From Phaeobacter gallaeciensis (lineage in GTDB: Bacteria > Pseudomonadota > Alphaproteobacteria > Rhodobacterales > Rhodobacteraceae): a DNA stretch of 64,000 nucleotides. The translations under genes were made by a program, and so were the position numbers. The notes under the pieces are model-generated. The model was not told the DNA's origin and ran no database searches. It saw only the letters and a list, made by a program, of their open reading frames with translations. Where the stretch lies: assembly GCF_001678945.1 (NCBI RefSeq), contig NZ_CP015124.1, forward strand, positions 3,448,001-3,512,000. The letters are read 5' to 3'. Positions 42,313 through 51,001 of this stretch are shown piece after piece (the stretch's first letter is position 1; every line of letters starts with the position of its first letter).

Positions 42313-42556
42313 GGCGCCATGAGGCAGGACCTGCAACAGCTGTTGCTGCGGCCCCTTCGCCGGGGACTGTGCCTTTGTGCGGATATGAACAGGGCGGGGA
42401 GGCTGGCTGATATTCTGCCGCGCTGACGCTGGCAGGCACCGGATCAGAGATCGCCTCTCCCTTGAATTCCGGCGCGTCGAAATCGAACCGGCGCAGCAGC
42501 CGGAACAATGCCCTGCGCCGCAGCGCAGCCTCTTCTTTTTCGAGCAATTGATGCAT
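42260..42556 (-). CDS. Doubtful small protein overlapping the EamA 3' end
   Basis: 98 residues starting MHQLLEKEEAALRRRALFRLLRRFDFDAPEFKGE, a highly charged helical N-terminus, then a Pro/Ala-rich tail that overlaps the EamA gene by 53 bp on the opposite strand. A GGGGT site lies nine bases upstream. The N-terminal part looks real; the tail looks like antisense composition. It may be a genuine short gene with a wrongly read end, or spurious. Confidence 0.3.
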   Translation of the reverse strand: MHQLLEKEEAALRRRALFRLLRRFDFDAPEFKGEAISDPVPASVSAAEYQPASPPCSYPHKGTVPGEGAAATAVAGPASWRPTAPAPGRETGSPPAGP

Positions 42557-42669
42557 GTTGATCAGACCCCACGTCCACAGATCGGAAAACCCTGGCATGC
42601 GCGTTGCAAACAGAGAGTTTCCGGCGATCCGGAAAAATAGCGAGAGTTTTCGGAGTATTAAGCTGAGTG

Positions 42670-42700
42670 AACCGCGTCTTTGCTCGTGAAAGACGCGGTT
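42670..42700. promoter_or_regulatory. Perfect 12-bp hairpin without T-run, downstream of the desaturase
   Basis: AACCGCGTCTTT (42670-42681) pairs with AAAGACGCGGTT (42689-42700) around a 7-nt loop. No T-run follows on either strand, so it is more likely an mRNA-stabilising or operator element than a classical terminator. Confidence 0.5.
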
Positions 42701-42721
42701 ACAGGGTGGCTTTGACCTGGA

Positions 42722-43762
42722 TCAGGCCGCCGCCAGCAGCGGGCGGGCCTGGGCAAAGGACAACAGCCGGCGGCTGTCTTCGTCCCAGAGGTGCAGCCGC
42801 GCATTGGCCAGGCTTTCGCGGATGGTCATGCGGTTGCTTTCGGCCAGTTCCTGATGGTCGCGCAGCACTTCGGTCAGCCGGTAGAACGGGATACGGCTGT
42901 AAAGGTGATGCACGTGGTGGATGCCGATATTGGCGCTGAACCACTGTAGCACGGCGGGCAGCTGGTAGTAGGAACTGCCGTGCAGGGCGGAGTCATGCAG
43001 CTGCCAGTCTTCGTTGCTGTCCCAGTTGGTATGTTCGAACTGGTGCTGCACGTAGAACAGCCAGACGCCGATGGTGGCCGCCAGCAGGGTGGTCGGCAGG
43101 AAGATCAGCAGCAACGGTTGCCAGCCGCCGAAATACCAGATCGTCAGCAGCGCCGCCGCAATGGCCAGATTGGTGAGCATGGCGCTGACCCAGTATTTCG
43201 CACTGTCCATCAGTCCCAACGGCACCCGGTTTTGCAGCAGGAACAGATAGCTGGGGCCAAGGCCAAAAAGCACAAGTGGATTGCGATAAAGCCGGTAGAC
43301 AAGGCGCTGAAACGGACCAAGCGCGCGGTATTCGGCAACGGTCAGCGTGTGGACGTCGCCCATGCCGCGTTTGTCGAGGTTGCCGGTGGCGCTGTGGTGC
43401 ACCGAATGGGTGCGGCGCCAGACATCATAGGGCGTCAGTGTGACAACCCCCATGACGCGCCCGATCCAGTCGCTGAAGGTCCGGTTGGGGAAGAAGGCGC
43501 CATGGCCGCAGTCGTGCTGAATGGCGAAGAGCCGCAGCAGGAAGGCGGCGTTGAAAAGAGAAATGCCGAAGGCCAGCCAGTAGCTGACCGACAGGCTCCA
43601 CCAGGCCAGCGCCCAGAGAATCACGAAGGGAATGACGGTTGCACCCAGTTCAAAGGCGCTGCGCAGCTGGTTGGGATCCCGGTAGCCGGCAAGGGTTTTC
43701 ACCCAGTCGCGTGCAGGAGTTGCACCCCGAGGGGTGCTGTGTAGGTCGGTCGTGTCGGTCAT
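42722..43762 (-). CDS. Fatty acid desaturase
   Basis: 346 residues, membrane di-iron desaturase. Three histidine boxes are visible: HDCGHG (in AIQHDCGHGAFF), HSVHH (in WRRTHSVHHSATG) and the C-terminal HHVHH (in NIGIHHVHHLYSR). Several hydrophobic stretches lie between them. It should introduce a double bond into a membrane acyl chain or a related lipid, using electrons from a ferredoxin- or flavodoxin-type donor. The start at 43762 is the first ATG. It is monocistronic; the upstream region carries no recognised fatty-acid operator. Confidence 0.9.
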   Translation of the reverse strand: MTDTTDLHSTPRGATPARDWVKTLAGYRDPNQLRSAFELGATVIPFVILWALAWWSLSVSYWLAFGISLFNAAFLLRLFAIQHDCGHGAFFPNRTFSDWIGRVMGVVTLTPYDVWRRTHSVHHSATGNLDKRGMGDVHTLTVAEYRALGPFQRLVYRLYRNPLVLFGLGPSYLFLLQNRVPLGLMDSAKYWVSAMLTNLAIAAALLTIWYFGGWQPLLLIFLPTTLLAATIGVWLFYVQHQFEHTNWDSNEDWQLHDSALHGSSYYQLPAVLQWFSANIGIHHVHHLYSRIPFYRLTEVLRDHQELAESNRMTIRESLANARLHLWDEDSRRLLSFAQARPLLAAA

Positions 43763-44003
43763 GCGCCTGCTGTATTATTGCTTCTTGATTGTCCCGATAC
43801 CCTAGCAGATGGGTATGGCAAGCGAAATTTGAAACTCCTTTGCTGGAACAGGAACTGCGGTCATGGTCTGTGCGGGCGCTCTTGCGGCGTGAAAACCGGC
43901 AAAGAACACATTCAACTAGCTGATTTTGAGGGATAAAGCAGGTCGTGCTTCTCTGCTGGGCCGGGGATTGGCAGAGACAATGCGCCGCAAGGGCACAAAG
44001 TCA

Positions 44004-44039
44004 CAAAAATATGAGCCGCCCCGGGGCGGAGCGGCTCAT
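44004..44039 (-). terminator. Terminator of the TRAP operon
   Basis: Read on the minus strand, a 9-bp stem (44031-44039 with 44011-44019) is followed by ATTTTTG. Lies 36 bp downstream of the dctM stop codon. Confidence 0.8.
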
Positions 44040-44075
44040 GGTTGGGCGTCTTGGCCGGTTGGGCGGCAGTCTTGC

Positions 44076-45431
44076 TTAGCCGTAAACCAGGCGCGGAAGC
44101 CATGTGATGATCTCGGGGAAGACCATGCAGAGGATCAGGCCGAGGATCTGCAGGCCAAGGAAAGGCAGCGCCGATTTGAAAATATCCGTCATCGGGATTT
44201 CTGCCGGAGCCACGCCGCGCAGGTAGAACAGCGCATAGCCAAAGGGCGGCGACAGGAAGCTCATCTGCATGTTGACGAGGTAGAGCACCCCGAACCACAG
44301 CACCAGATCCGCCTCAGAGGTGAGGCCAAAGGGTTCAGGCCCCATCGCCTTGATGATCGGCACAAAGATCGGCACGCAGAGCAGCAGGATACCCACCCAG
44401 TCAAGGAACATGCCAAGGACCACCAGGACGATCATCATGATGATCAGGATACCCCAGGGACCAAAGCCGGTTGCCTCCAGCGCCGATTGCACGAACTGCT
44501 GGCCGCCTTCGAGGACGTAGAGACCGACAAAGATGGTGGCGCCGAACATGATCCAGATCACCATGGCGCTGGCCTTGAGTGTGCCGATCGAGGCTTCGCG
44601 CACGGTCTGCCAGTCCAGCTTGCGGTGGATGGCGGCGACTATGAAGGCACCGAAGGTGCCGATGCCGGCCGCCTCAACCGGGGTAGCAACACCGGTAAAG
44701 ATCACCCCCAGAACGATGACGATCAGAGCGATCGGCGCCGACATATTGCCCATCAGGCGCATCTTCTCTGCAAAGCTGACGCGTTCTTCCACCGGGATCG
44801 GCGGGCCAAGCTTGGGATTGATCGTAGAGCGCAGGATAACATAGAGCACATAGGTGCCCGACAGCATCAGCCCCGGAAACACCGCGCCGATGAACAGTTC
44901 GCCCACCGATTGCTCGGCCACCACGGCATAGATGATCGCCAGGATCGACGGTGGGATCAGGATGCCGAGCGTGCCGCCCGCCATGATCGACCCCATCGCG
45001 ATCTTCGGATCATAGCCGCGTTTCAGCATCGCGGGCAGCGCGATGATGCCCATGGTCACCACCGCAGCGCCGATGACGCCCACCATGGCCGCCAGAACGG
45101 TTGAGGCGATGATAGTCGCGGCGGCAAGGCCGCCTTTGACGCCGCCCAGCACCTTGTAGATCACATCGAACATGTCGTTGATGATCCCGGCCCGTTCCAG
45201 CATAGAGGCCATGAAGATAAAGAGTGGGATCGCCGAGAGCTGATAATTGGTCATCAGCGGGAAGATCCGGCTGGGCACGATATTCAGTGCCCTCTCATCG
45301 CCAAGCACATAGAGAAACACGCAGGCCAGACCGCCGGTGACAAAGGCCAGCGGCAGCCCCGCCAGCAAAAGCGCCAGCAGCGAGCCGAACATGATGAGTG
45401 TCAGCCACTCAATTCCGATTTCCAGACCCAT
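44076..45431 (-). CDS. dctM: TRAP transporter large permease DctM
   Basis: 451 residues of the DctM/4TM-large-subunit family, about 12 transmembrane helices. It starts MGLEIGIEWLTLIMFGSLLALLLAGLPLAFVTG and contains MASMLERAGIINDMFDVIYKVLGGVKGGLAAATIIASTVLAAMVG, the conserved helix-hairpin region. It forms the Na+-driven channel that accepts substrate from the periplasmic binding protein. The gene follows dctQ with only 3 bp between; a GAAGGGGG site lies within the end of dctQ. Closed by a terminator. Confidence 0.93.
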   Translation of the reverse strand: MGLEIGIEWLTLIMFGSLLALLLAGLPLAFVTGGLACVFLYVLGDERALNIVPSRIFPLMTNYQLSAIPLFIFMASMLERAGIINDMFDVIYKVLGGVKGGLAAATIIASTVLAAMVGVIGAAVVTMGIIALPAMLKRGYDPKIAMGSIMAGGTLGILIPPSILAIIYAVVAEQSVGELFIGAVFPGLMLSGTYVLYVILRSTINPKLGPPIPVEERVSFAEKMRLMGNMSAPIALIVIVLGVIFTGVATPVEAAGIGTFGAFIVAAIHRKLDWQTVREASIGTLKASAMVIWIMFGATIFVGLYVLEGGQQFVQSALEATGFGPWGILIIMMIVLVVLGMFLDWVGILLLCVPIFVPIIKAMGPEPFGLTSEADLVLWFGVLYLVNMQMSFLSPPFGYALFYLRGVAPAEIPMTDIFKSALPFLGLQILGLILCMVFPEIITWLPRLVYG

Positions 45432-45434
45432 GTC

Positions 45435-46757
45435 TTAGGCCCCCTTCACGATTGCGCGCACGTCCTGCGCAAGCTTGGAAATGCCCTGCAGAACCAAAAG
45501 CAGGCCGCCGATCACCATGACCCATTTCATCGGCCACAGCGGGATTTCCCATTCATTGAAGCTGATTTCGCCCCAGCGGATATTCGGATCGGTCCATTGC
45601 GCCAGGCTCATGCTGCCCAGCATTTCACCAAATCCGATATTGCCGCGCGCCCATTCCGAGATGACCCCGTTGCCGGTCGCCACCGCGTTTGCGTCCAGCG
45701 CGAACTTGTAGCCGGTGAAGAGCAGGGTGAAGGCGAAGATGAAGAAGAAGATCGAGGTAAACAGATCCGCCCAGGCCCGTTTCGGACGGCTGAGTGGCGC
45801 ATAGAAGATGTCGACGCGTACATGCGCCTCGGTCAGCATCGCATAAGAGCCGGCAATCAGGTACTGCATGCCGAACATCAGATACATCGCCTCGTGTGCC
45901 CAGTTGGTGGGCGAGCCGAAGACATAGCGGCTGATCACTTCGAAGTAATAGACGAAGACCGCGATTACCGCCCAATAGCTGACGAATTCACCCGCCATCA
46001 GGGATGTCCGGTCGATCCAGCCGGTCCGGCCCGTCGACACATGGCTGGAATCCTCGACCCGCTCAGATTCTTCCAGCGCCCGCAGGGCCCTTTCCGCTTC
46101 GCTTTCGGGTTCCTTCTCGGGCAGGTTCTGATTGGCGCGGCGCACCAGACCCGGCATCAGCACTGCATCGACCAGCATCGCCGCCAGCAGCACATAAAGC
46201 GCATAGGCGCCCACCTTGTTCCAGAAGGCCAGATTGTCGCCTGCCACTTCCAGCGCGGGGGTGGCGGTTTTCAGATCCTCGGTTGCCTGCGCGATCCTTT
46301 CGCGCCCGTCACTCAGCCGCTGTTCGGCGCGGGCGATGTTCTTTTCGGCGCGGCGTTTGGCAAAGGTGCCTTCTTCGGCCTCGGCCAGATCCGCGCGCAT
46401 CTTGGGCAGGTCCGCCTCGGCGGCTTCGATCCGGCCAGTTTCGCGCTCCAGCGTCCGTTCCGCCTGACGCACCACGTTGGAGGCATCCGACAGCACGCTG
46501 CGGGCTTCCTGGCCGTTGGAGTTTGAGATCAGGATCAGAATGAAGACCGGGATGAAGGCCAGGCCCATCAGGCTGCGCAGATAGAACCGGTGCAGCCCCA
46601 GCATGCCGCCGGTCACGAGAATGAAATAGCCAAGCGCGTTGGTATATTTGCTGGGGCCGGTCCGTGGCCGCCTGGCCAGAACCATGGCCACCAGCGGAAA
46701 GACGATCAGTCCCACCCAATAGGCCCAATGGGGCAAGGTGACATCGAGGCTGGGCAT
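45435..46757 (-). CDS. dctQ: TRAP small permease DctQ with N-terminal TM2 and coiled-coil extension
   Basis: 440 residues, far longer than ordinary DctQ proteins (about 160-220). The C-terminal third (about 250-435, LMAGEFVSYWAVIAVFVYYFEVISRYVFGSPTNWAHEAMYLMFGMQYLIAG) is a normal DctQ four-helix domain. The N-terminal half contains hydrophobic helices with a TM2-domain-like stretch (about 39-75: TNALGYFILVTGGMLGLHRFYLRSLMGLAFIPVFILIL, with the G-x-H-R-F-Y motif). A charged, heptad-rich coiled coil (about 86-170) and a further transmembrane helix (about 180-205) follow. The start at 46757 is after the hairpin. The extra half suggests regulation or assembly (inference). Confidence 0.85.
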   Translation of the reverse strand: MPSLDVTLPHWAYWVGLIVFPLVAMVLARRPRTGPSKYTNALGYFILVTGGMLGLHRFYLRSLMGLAFIPVFILILISNSNGQEARSVLSDASNVVRQAERTLERETGRIEAAEADLPKMRADLAEAEEGTFAKRRAEKNIARAEQRLSDGRERIAQATEDLKTATPALEVAGDNLAFWNKVGAYALYVLLAAMLVDAVLMPGLVRRANQNLPEKEPESEAERALRALEESERVEDSSHVSTGRTGWIDRTSLMAGEFVSYWAVIAVFVYYFEVISRYVFGSPTNWAHEAMYLMFGMQYLIAGSYAMLTEAHVRVDIFYAPLSRPKRAWADLFTSIFFFIFAFTLLFTGYKFALDANAVATGNGVISEWARGNIGFGEMLGSMSLAQWTDPNIRWGEISFNEWEIPLWPMKWVMVIGGLLLVLQGISKLAQDVRAIVKGA

Positions 46758-46797
46758 GGGGTCCCCCGTTATTTTTGATTGTTTGAGGTCAGAGCAA

Positions 46798-46824
46798 CGG
46801 ACCCGCACGCGATGTGCGGGTCCG
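46798..46824 (-). promoter_or_regulatory. Intercistronic hairpin between the TRAP binding protein and dctQ
   Basis: Perfect 11-bp inverted repeat (46798-46808 with 46814-46824), 5-nt loop, in the 94-bp gap. Such hairpins often stabilise the upstream message, so more binding protein than permease is made. Confidence 0.7.
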
Positions 46825-46851
46825 CATTGGTCAGCGACGCCTGGGGTCTGA

Positions 46852-47949
46852 TTACAGATCCAGCGACATGCCTTCGGTCAGGGCCGGGTCCACATATCCA
46901 AGCGAGCCGGACTGCATGTAGTCGAGGATGGTCTTGAAAATGCGGGCGCTGGATTTGTCGCGGTTGGCGTATTTGTACCAGACCGGGACGGCGACCTCGG
47001 TCATCAGCTCCACATCGTCCTGGCTGAGGCGGGTAACCTCGGTTCCGTCGGCCTCGAACTTTTTCCAGGCTTCCTGGTCGGCGGCCTGGATCGCGGCGTG
47101 GTGCATGTCGGAATAGACGTGGGTCTCCATTTCGACGAACTGTTGCATCTGCGGCGACAGCGCGTTCCAGCTCTCCATGCCCACGGTCAGATCCATGATG
47201 TCCACCGGCTGGTAGAGCGACATGAAGCCCGGAGGACCCATGACGATATAGTCGGTGACCTGGCTGAAGCCGAGCGAGTAGTTCACTGCGGGGCCCACAT
47301 AGTCGGCCACGTCGATGGTGCCCTTTTCCAGCGCCGGGAAGATCTCCGAGCCTGGCAGAACCGTGGTTTCGGCGCCGATCTCGGTAAAGATCTCGGCGAC
47401 CATGCCGCCGGGCAGGCGCATCTTGCGGCCGCGGAAATCGTCGATCGAGCGGATCGGCACCTTGGAGTGGATGATATTCGGGCCGTGGTGGATCGGGCCG
47501 ACGAAATGCATGCCCTGCGCCTTGTAGAGCTCGCGCGCCATATCAAGGCCGCCAAGCCCATAGTAGAACACGTCATATTCATGCGGGTTGCGCAGCCCCA
47601 GCGGGAAGGACGACAGGAACACCGCCGCCGGGATGATGCCCTGGGCATAGATGGTAAAGGGGTTCACCGCGTCGAGAACCCCATTCTTTACCGCGTCATA
47701 GAGCTGAAAGTCCCCGACGACGTCATTGGCGCCAAAGGGTTGAAAGGCCAGCTCACCGCCGGTCTTTTCGACGATGCTACCGCACCAGTCCTTGAAGATC
47801 TGCAGACCTGCACCGCCCGGCCAGGATGTCTGCACCTTCCAGGTTTTTGTGTGACTCGCCGCCGTTGCGATATGGGGTGCGGCCAGTCCCGCTGCACCCA
47901 GACCGGCAAGACCTGTCAGCGCGCCGCGGCGCGTTACGATTTTTGACAT
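46852..47949 (-). CDS. TRAP transporter substrate-binding protein (TakP-like)
   Basis: 365 residues with a Tat-type signal (TRRGALTGLAGLGAAGLAAPHIATA; twin Arg in RRGALTG). The mature protein starts KTWKVQTSWPGGAGLQIFKDWCGSIVEKTGGEL, as in the TakP/2-oxo-acid and mannitol/chloroaromatic TRAP subfamily. It has a mixed alpha/beta fold with VPIRSIDDFRGRKMRLPGGMVAEIFTEIGAETTVLPGSEIFPALEKGTIDVADYVGP, the typical substrate-cleft helix. It is the first gene of the operon with dctQ and dctM. Substrates of this subgroup are usually organic acids; which one is not readable. The ATG at 47949 has GGGAGG upstream. Confidence 0.9.
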   Translation of the reverse strand: MSKIVTRRGALTGLAGLGAAGLAAPHIATAASHTKTWKVQTSWPGGAGLQIFKDWCGSIVEKTGGELAFQPFGANDVVGDFQLYDAVKNGVLDAVNPFTIYAQGIIPAAVFLSSFPLGLRNPHEYDVFYYGLGGLDMARELYKAQGMHFVGPIHHGPNIIHSKVPIRSIDDFRGRKMRLPGGMVAEIFTEIGAETTVLPGSEIFPALEKGTIDVADYVGPAVNYSLGFSQVTDYIVMGPPGFMSLYQPVDIMDLTVGMESWNALSPQMQQFVEMETHVYSDMHHAAIQAADQEAWKKFEADGTEVTRLSQDDVELMTEVAVPVWYKYANRDKSSARIFKTILDYMQSGSLGYVDPALTEGMSLDL

Positions 47950-48424
47950 GATTTTTTTCCTCCCTAAACCTGTCTTGCGACAGTTCCGAACCCGCTTCCT
48001 CCTGCAGGTTCTTGAATATGTTAGGCGGGGAAGTACAAATTTTCAAAATCATATATGTTGTTTTTCGCAAGGGGATGGATAACGCTCGGGTAAGGATTTG
48101 ATTCAACTGCGGGAATACCGTTCCTTCCGGTACGCGACCGCGGACTGTATTTTTTGTCGGTGTTTCCCTTGGGTCACTTTGCACAGGTTTTATCGGCATG
48201 GGAGCGCGTGTTCAGCCATATTGTCCTTGCTCCCAGGGGGCGGCTGTGCTGTTGCGGCGGCCAGATGGCGTACCGCCAAAAGGAGAGCGGACGTCCGTTG
48301 GGTAGGGTGAAGGTGCAACGGGGATGTTTATATTTCTACCGTTAAGAGCTATTGAACCACTTAAGGCCATAAGGGGAATTGCCGGTTGTTTTGCGGCACC
48401 CATTGCAATTTTAAGAGGCTTTTG
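47950..48424. other. 475-bp divergent control region, TRAP operon / hybrid kinase
   Basis: No gene seen. An AT-rich stretch (about 48025-48060) is a likely promoter for the TRAP operon. A second AT-rich patch (about 48330-48370) probably serves the kinase gene. A dyad TACCG/CGGTA lies around 48117-48142. Confidence 0.55.
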
Positions 48425-50971
48425 ATGGTCGTGAGTTCCAATACACGTGCAGATTTGCGCCGTGTGGCCAGGGGAGTGTCTAATCGCTCTTACCTGTCGG
48501 TGCTTGTGACCATTGTGGTACTAGTGGGCGCCTCGATATTTGCCGAGCAGCAGAACTCCACCATCTACAGCCAGCGTCTGCGCGCGGATGTGCAAAGCGA
48601 GGTCGGGTTGATCCGATCCCGGCTTGAGGGCGCGCTCAATGCCGATATTCAGTTGGTGCAGGGCCTGGTTGCAGTGATGTCGACCGAGCCGGACATGACA
48701 CAGCAGCGGTTTTCCGATCTGAGCGCGCAGATGATCGGGCGGGACGGGCAGATTACCCATCTTGCCGCGGCTCCGGATCTGGTGATCTCCCTCATTCACC
48801 CGCTGAAGGGCAACGAGGCGGCGCTGGGCCTTGATTACAACCAGCACAAGGCGCAGCGCGCGGCCGCTGAGCAGGCGCGCGATACTGGCAAAATCGTTCT
48901 GGCCGGACCGGTCAAATTGGTACAGGGCGGCGAGGCCTTCGTGGCGCGCTTCCCTATTTTCACCTCGCAGAACGGTCCCTTGCGCTTCTGGGGTATTTTG
49001 TCAGCAGTTATCAGTGCCGATGGGTTATACGAGACCGTTGGTCTAACCGACCCGGATCTTGGCCTCGATATCGCGATCCTTGGAAAAGACGGCAAGGGCG
49101 CGGCTGGCGGTCAGTTCTTTGGCTCCGAAGAGGTGATGGAAAACAACCCGGTGCGCACCGATGTGTCGCTGGCCGAAGGCAATTGGGTGCTGGCCGCCAC
49201 GCCGAAGGGCGGTTGGGAGGTGATGCCGGACAACCTCTGGACCTTGCGGTTGCTGCTGCTCGCAGGCGGGCTGCTGGTCCTTGTGCCCACCGCGCTTGCC
49301 ACCCGCATGGCCGATGCCCGCAGCCACGCGATCGAGAAACTCAAACGCCGCGAACGGGATCTGGAAACCCTTTCCCGGCGTCTGGAGATTGCCGTTGAGA
49401 CCTCCAAGATCGGCATCTGGGAGCTGGACGCGGAGACCGGTGAACTGATCTGGGATCGGCGCATGTCCGACCTTTATGGGATCGAGGCGCTGAACGGGAA
49501 AATCAATTTCTCCGAGTGGAAGAAGTGCCTGCATCCGGACGATTGCCAGCAAGCCGTGGAAACCTTCTGGCGCGCTACGCACGATGGCAAGAATTACCTC
49601 TCGGAATACCGCATCTTGCTAGAGAACGGCGAGCAAAAGCATATCCGGGCGCTGGGCTGCGCCTTCTCCGATGCCTCTGGGCGACTGCGCATGATCGGGG
49701 TCGACTGGGATGTCTCTGGCGATGTGCACCTGCGCGAAGAGCTGATCCGTGCCAACCGGGCTCTGACCCAGCGCAACAGCGAGCTCCACGAGGCCAAGCT
49801 CAACGCCGAACAGGCGGACCGGGCGAAATCGGAATTCCTCGCCAATATGAGCCATGAAATCCGCACACCGATGAATGGCATCCTTGGCATGGCGGATCTT
49901 CTGGCCGAGGCGGAACTGCCAGATGAAGAGCAGCTTTATGTGGAAACCATCCGCGATTCCTCCAATGCTCTGCTGAAAATCATCAACGACATTCTTGATC
50001 TCTCGCGCCTTGAAGCCGGCAAGCTGGACATAACCCCGACGGATTTCGATCTGCGCAGCTGTATCGTGCAGGCAGTGAACCTTCTGCGGCCCAAAGCCAA
50101 CGGCAAGGGGCTGACGGTTGAGGTTGAGATCGACGAAACCCTGCCGCAGCGCATGCGCGGTGACGATGGTCGCTTGCGCCAGATCCTGGTCAATCTTGTG
50201 GGCAACGCGGTCAAGTTCACGGCACAGGGCGGGGTTGTCGTGCGTGTCACCAGTGATCCGGAGTCGCCCTACCGGCTCGTGGTTGAGGTCGAGGATACCG
50301 GGATCGGCATTTCCGAAAGCCAAGCCGAGCATATCTTTGACCGTTTTGCGCAGGCGGACGCGGCCACCACCCGTGCCTTTGGGGGCACCGGCCTTGGTCT
50401 GACCATCTCCAGCATCCTGGCCGAGCGGATGGGCGGCACCATTTCGCTGCAGCCGAAACAAGCCGCCGGGCAGGGCTCCTGTTTCCGGCTCGAAGTCCAA
50501 CTGGAGTCGGAACAAACCCCAGCGGCTCAGCAGAAAACGGAAACCGCTCCTGCGGTGGCAACCGAGGTTCTGACCGGCGCCCGGATCGTGCTGGCTGAGG
50601 ACAACCGGACCAACCGGCTGCTGATCCAGAAATATTTCGCCGGGCTTCCTGTTGAGTGCGTCGAGGCCGAGAATGGCCGCAAAGCAGTTGATCTCTGCCG
50701 GGAGCAAATGCCGGATTTCGTGCTGATGGACATGTCCATGCCGGAACTGGACGGGGTCGAGGCGACAAGGGAAATCCGCGCTCTGGACGGCCCGCAACCG
50801 GTGATCGTAGCGCTGACTGCCAATGCCTTTGACAGCCACCGCACAGAATGTCTGGAGGCGGGAATGGATCATTTCCTGCAGAAACCGATCCGCAAGGCTG
50901 TCCTTCTCCAGACGCTGGCTACTTTGCAGATGGCCCGCATGCCGGAGGCCGAAGAAGTGCGGGTCGGATAG
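48425..50971 (+). CDS. CHASE-PAS hybrid histidine kinase with receiver
   Basis: 848 residues. A first transmembrane helix (22-40) and a second (about 272-295) flank a periplasmic CHASE sensor domain (about 41-270, including VQGLVAVMSTEPDMTQQRFSDLS). Then come a PAS domain (about 320-440), HisKA with the phospho-acceptor His477 (NMSHEIRTPMNG), HATPase (about 575-695, EDTGIGIS and FGGTGLGL) and a receiver domain (about 720-840) with the phospho-Asp769 in FVLMDMSMPELDG. The receiver lacks a following HPt domain, so a separate HPt must complete the relay. AAGAGG precedes the ATG. It faces away from the TRAP operon; a regulatory link is an inference. Confidence 0.92.
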   Translation: MVVSSNTRADLRRVARGVSNRSYLSVLVTIVVLVGASIFAEQQNSTIYSQRLRADVQSEVGLIRSRLEGALNADIQLVQGLVAVMSTEPDMTQQRFSDLSAQMIGRDGQITHLAAAPDLVISLIHPLKGNEAALGLDYNQHKAQRAAAEQARDTGKIVLAGPVKLVQGGEAFVARFPIFTSQNGPLRFWGILSAVISADGLYETVGLTDPDLGLDIAILGKDGKGAAGGQFFGSEEVMENNPVRTDVSLAEGNWVLAATPKGGWEVMPDNLWTLRLLLLAGGLLVLVPTALATRMADARSHAIEKLKRRERDLETLSRRLEIAVETSKIGIWELDAETGELIWDRRMSDLYGIEALNGKINFSEWKKCLHPDDCQQAVETFWRATHDGKNYLSEYRILLENGEQKHIRALGCAFSDASGRLRMIGVDWDVSGDVHLREELIRANRALTQRNSELHEAKLNAEQADRAKSEFLANMSHEIRTPMNGILGMADLLAEAELPDEEQLYVETIRDSSNALLKIINDILDLSRLEAGKLDITPTDFDLRSCIVQAVNLLRPKANGKGLTVEVEIDETLPQRMRGDDGRLRQILVNLVGNAVKFTAQGGVVVRVTSDPESPYRLVVEVEDTGIGISESQAEHIFDRFAQADAATTRAFGGTGLGLTISSILAERMGGTISLQPKQAAGQGSCFRLEVQLESEQTPAAQQKTETAPAVATEVLTGARIVLAEDNRTNRLLIQKYFAGLPVECVEAENGRKAVDLCREQMPDFVLMDMSMPELDGVEATREIRALDGPQPVIVALTANAFDSHRTECLEAGMDHFLQKPIRKAVLLQTLATLQMARMPEAEEVRVG

Positions 50972-51001
50972 CGCCGGATCGGGCCGCCGCTTCCCATGCT
51001 C

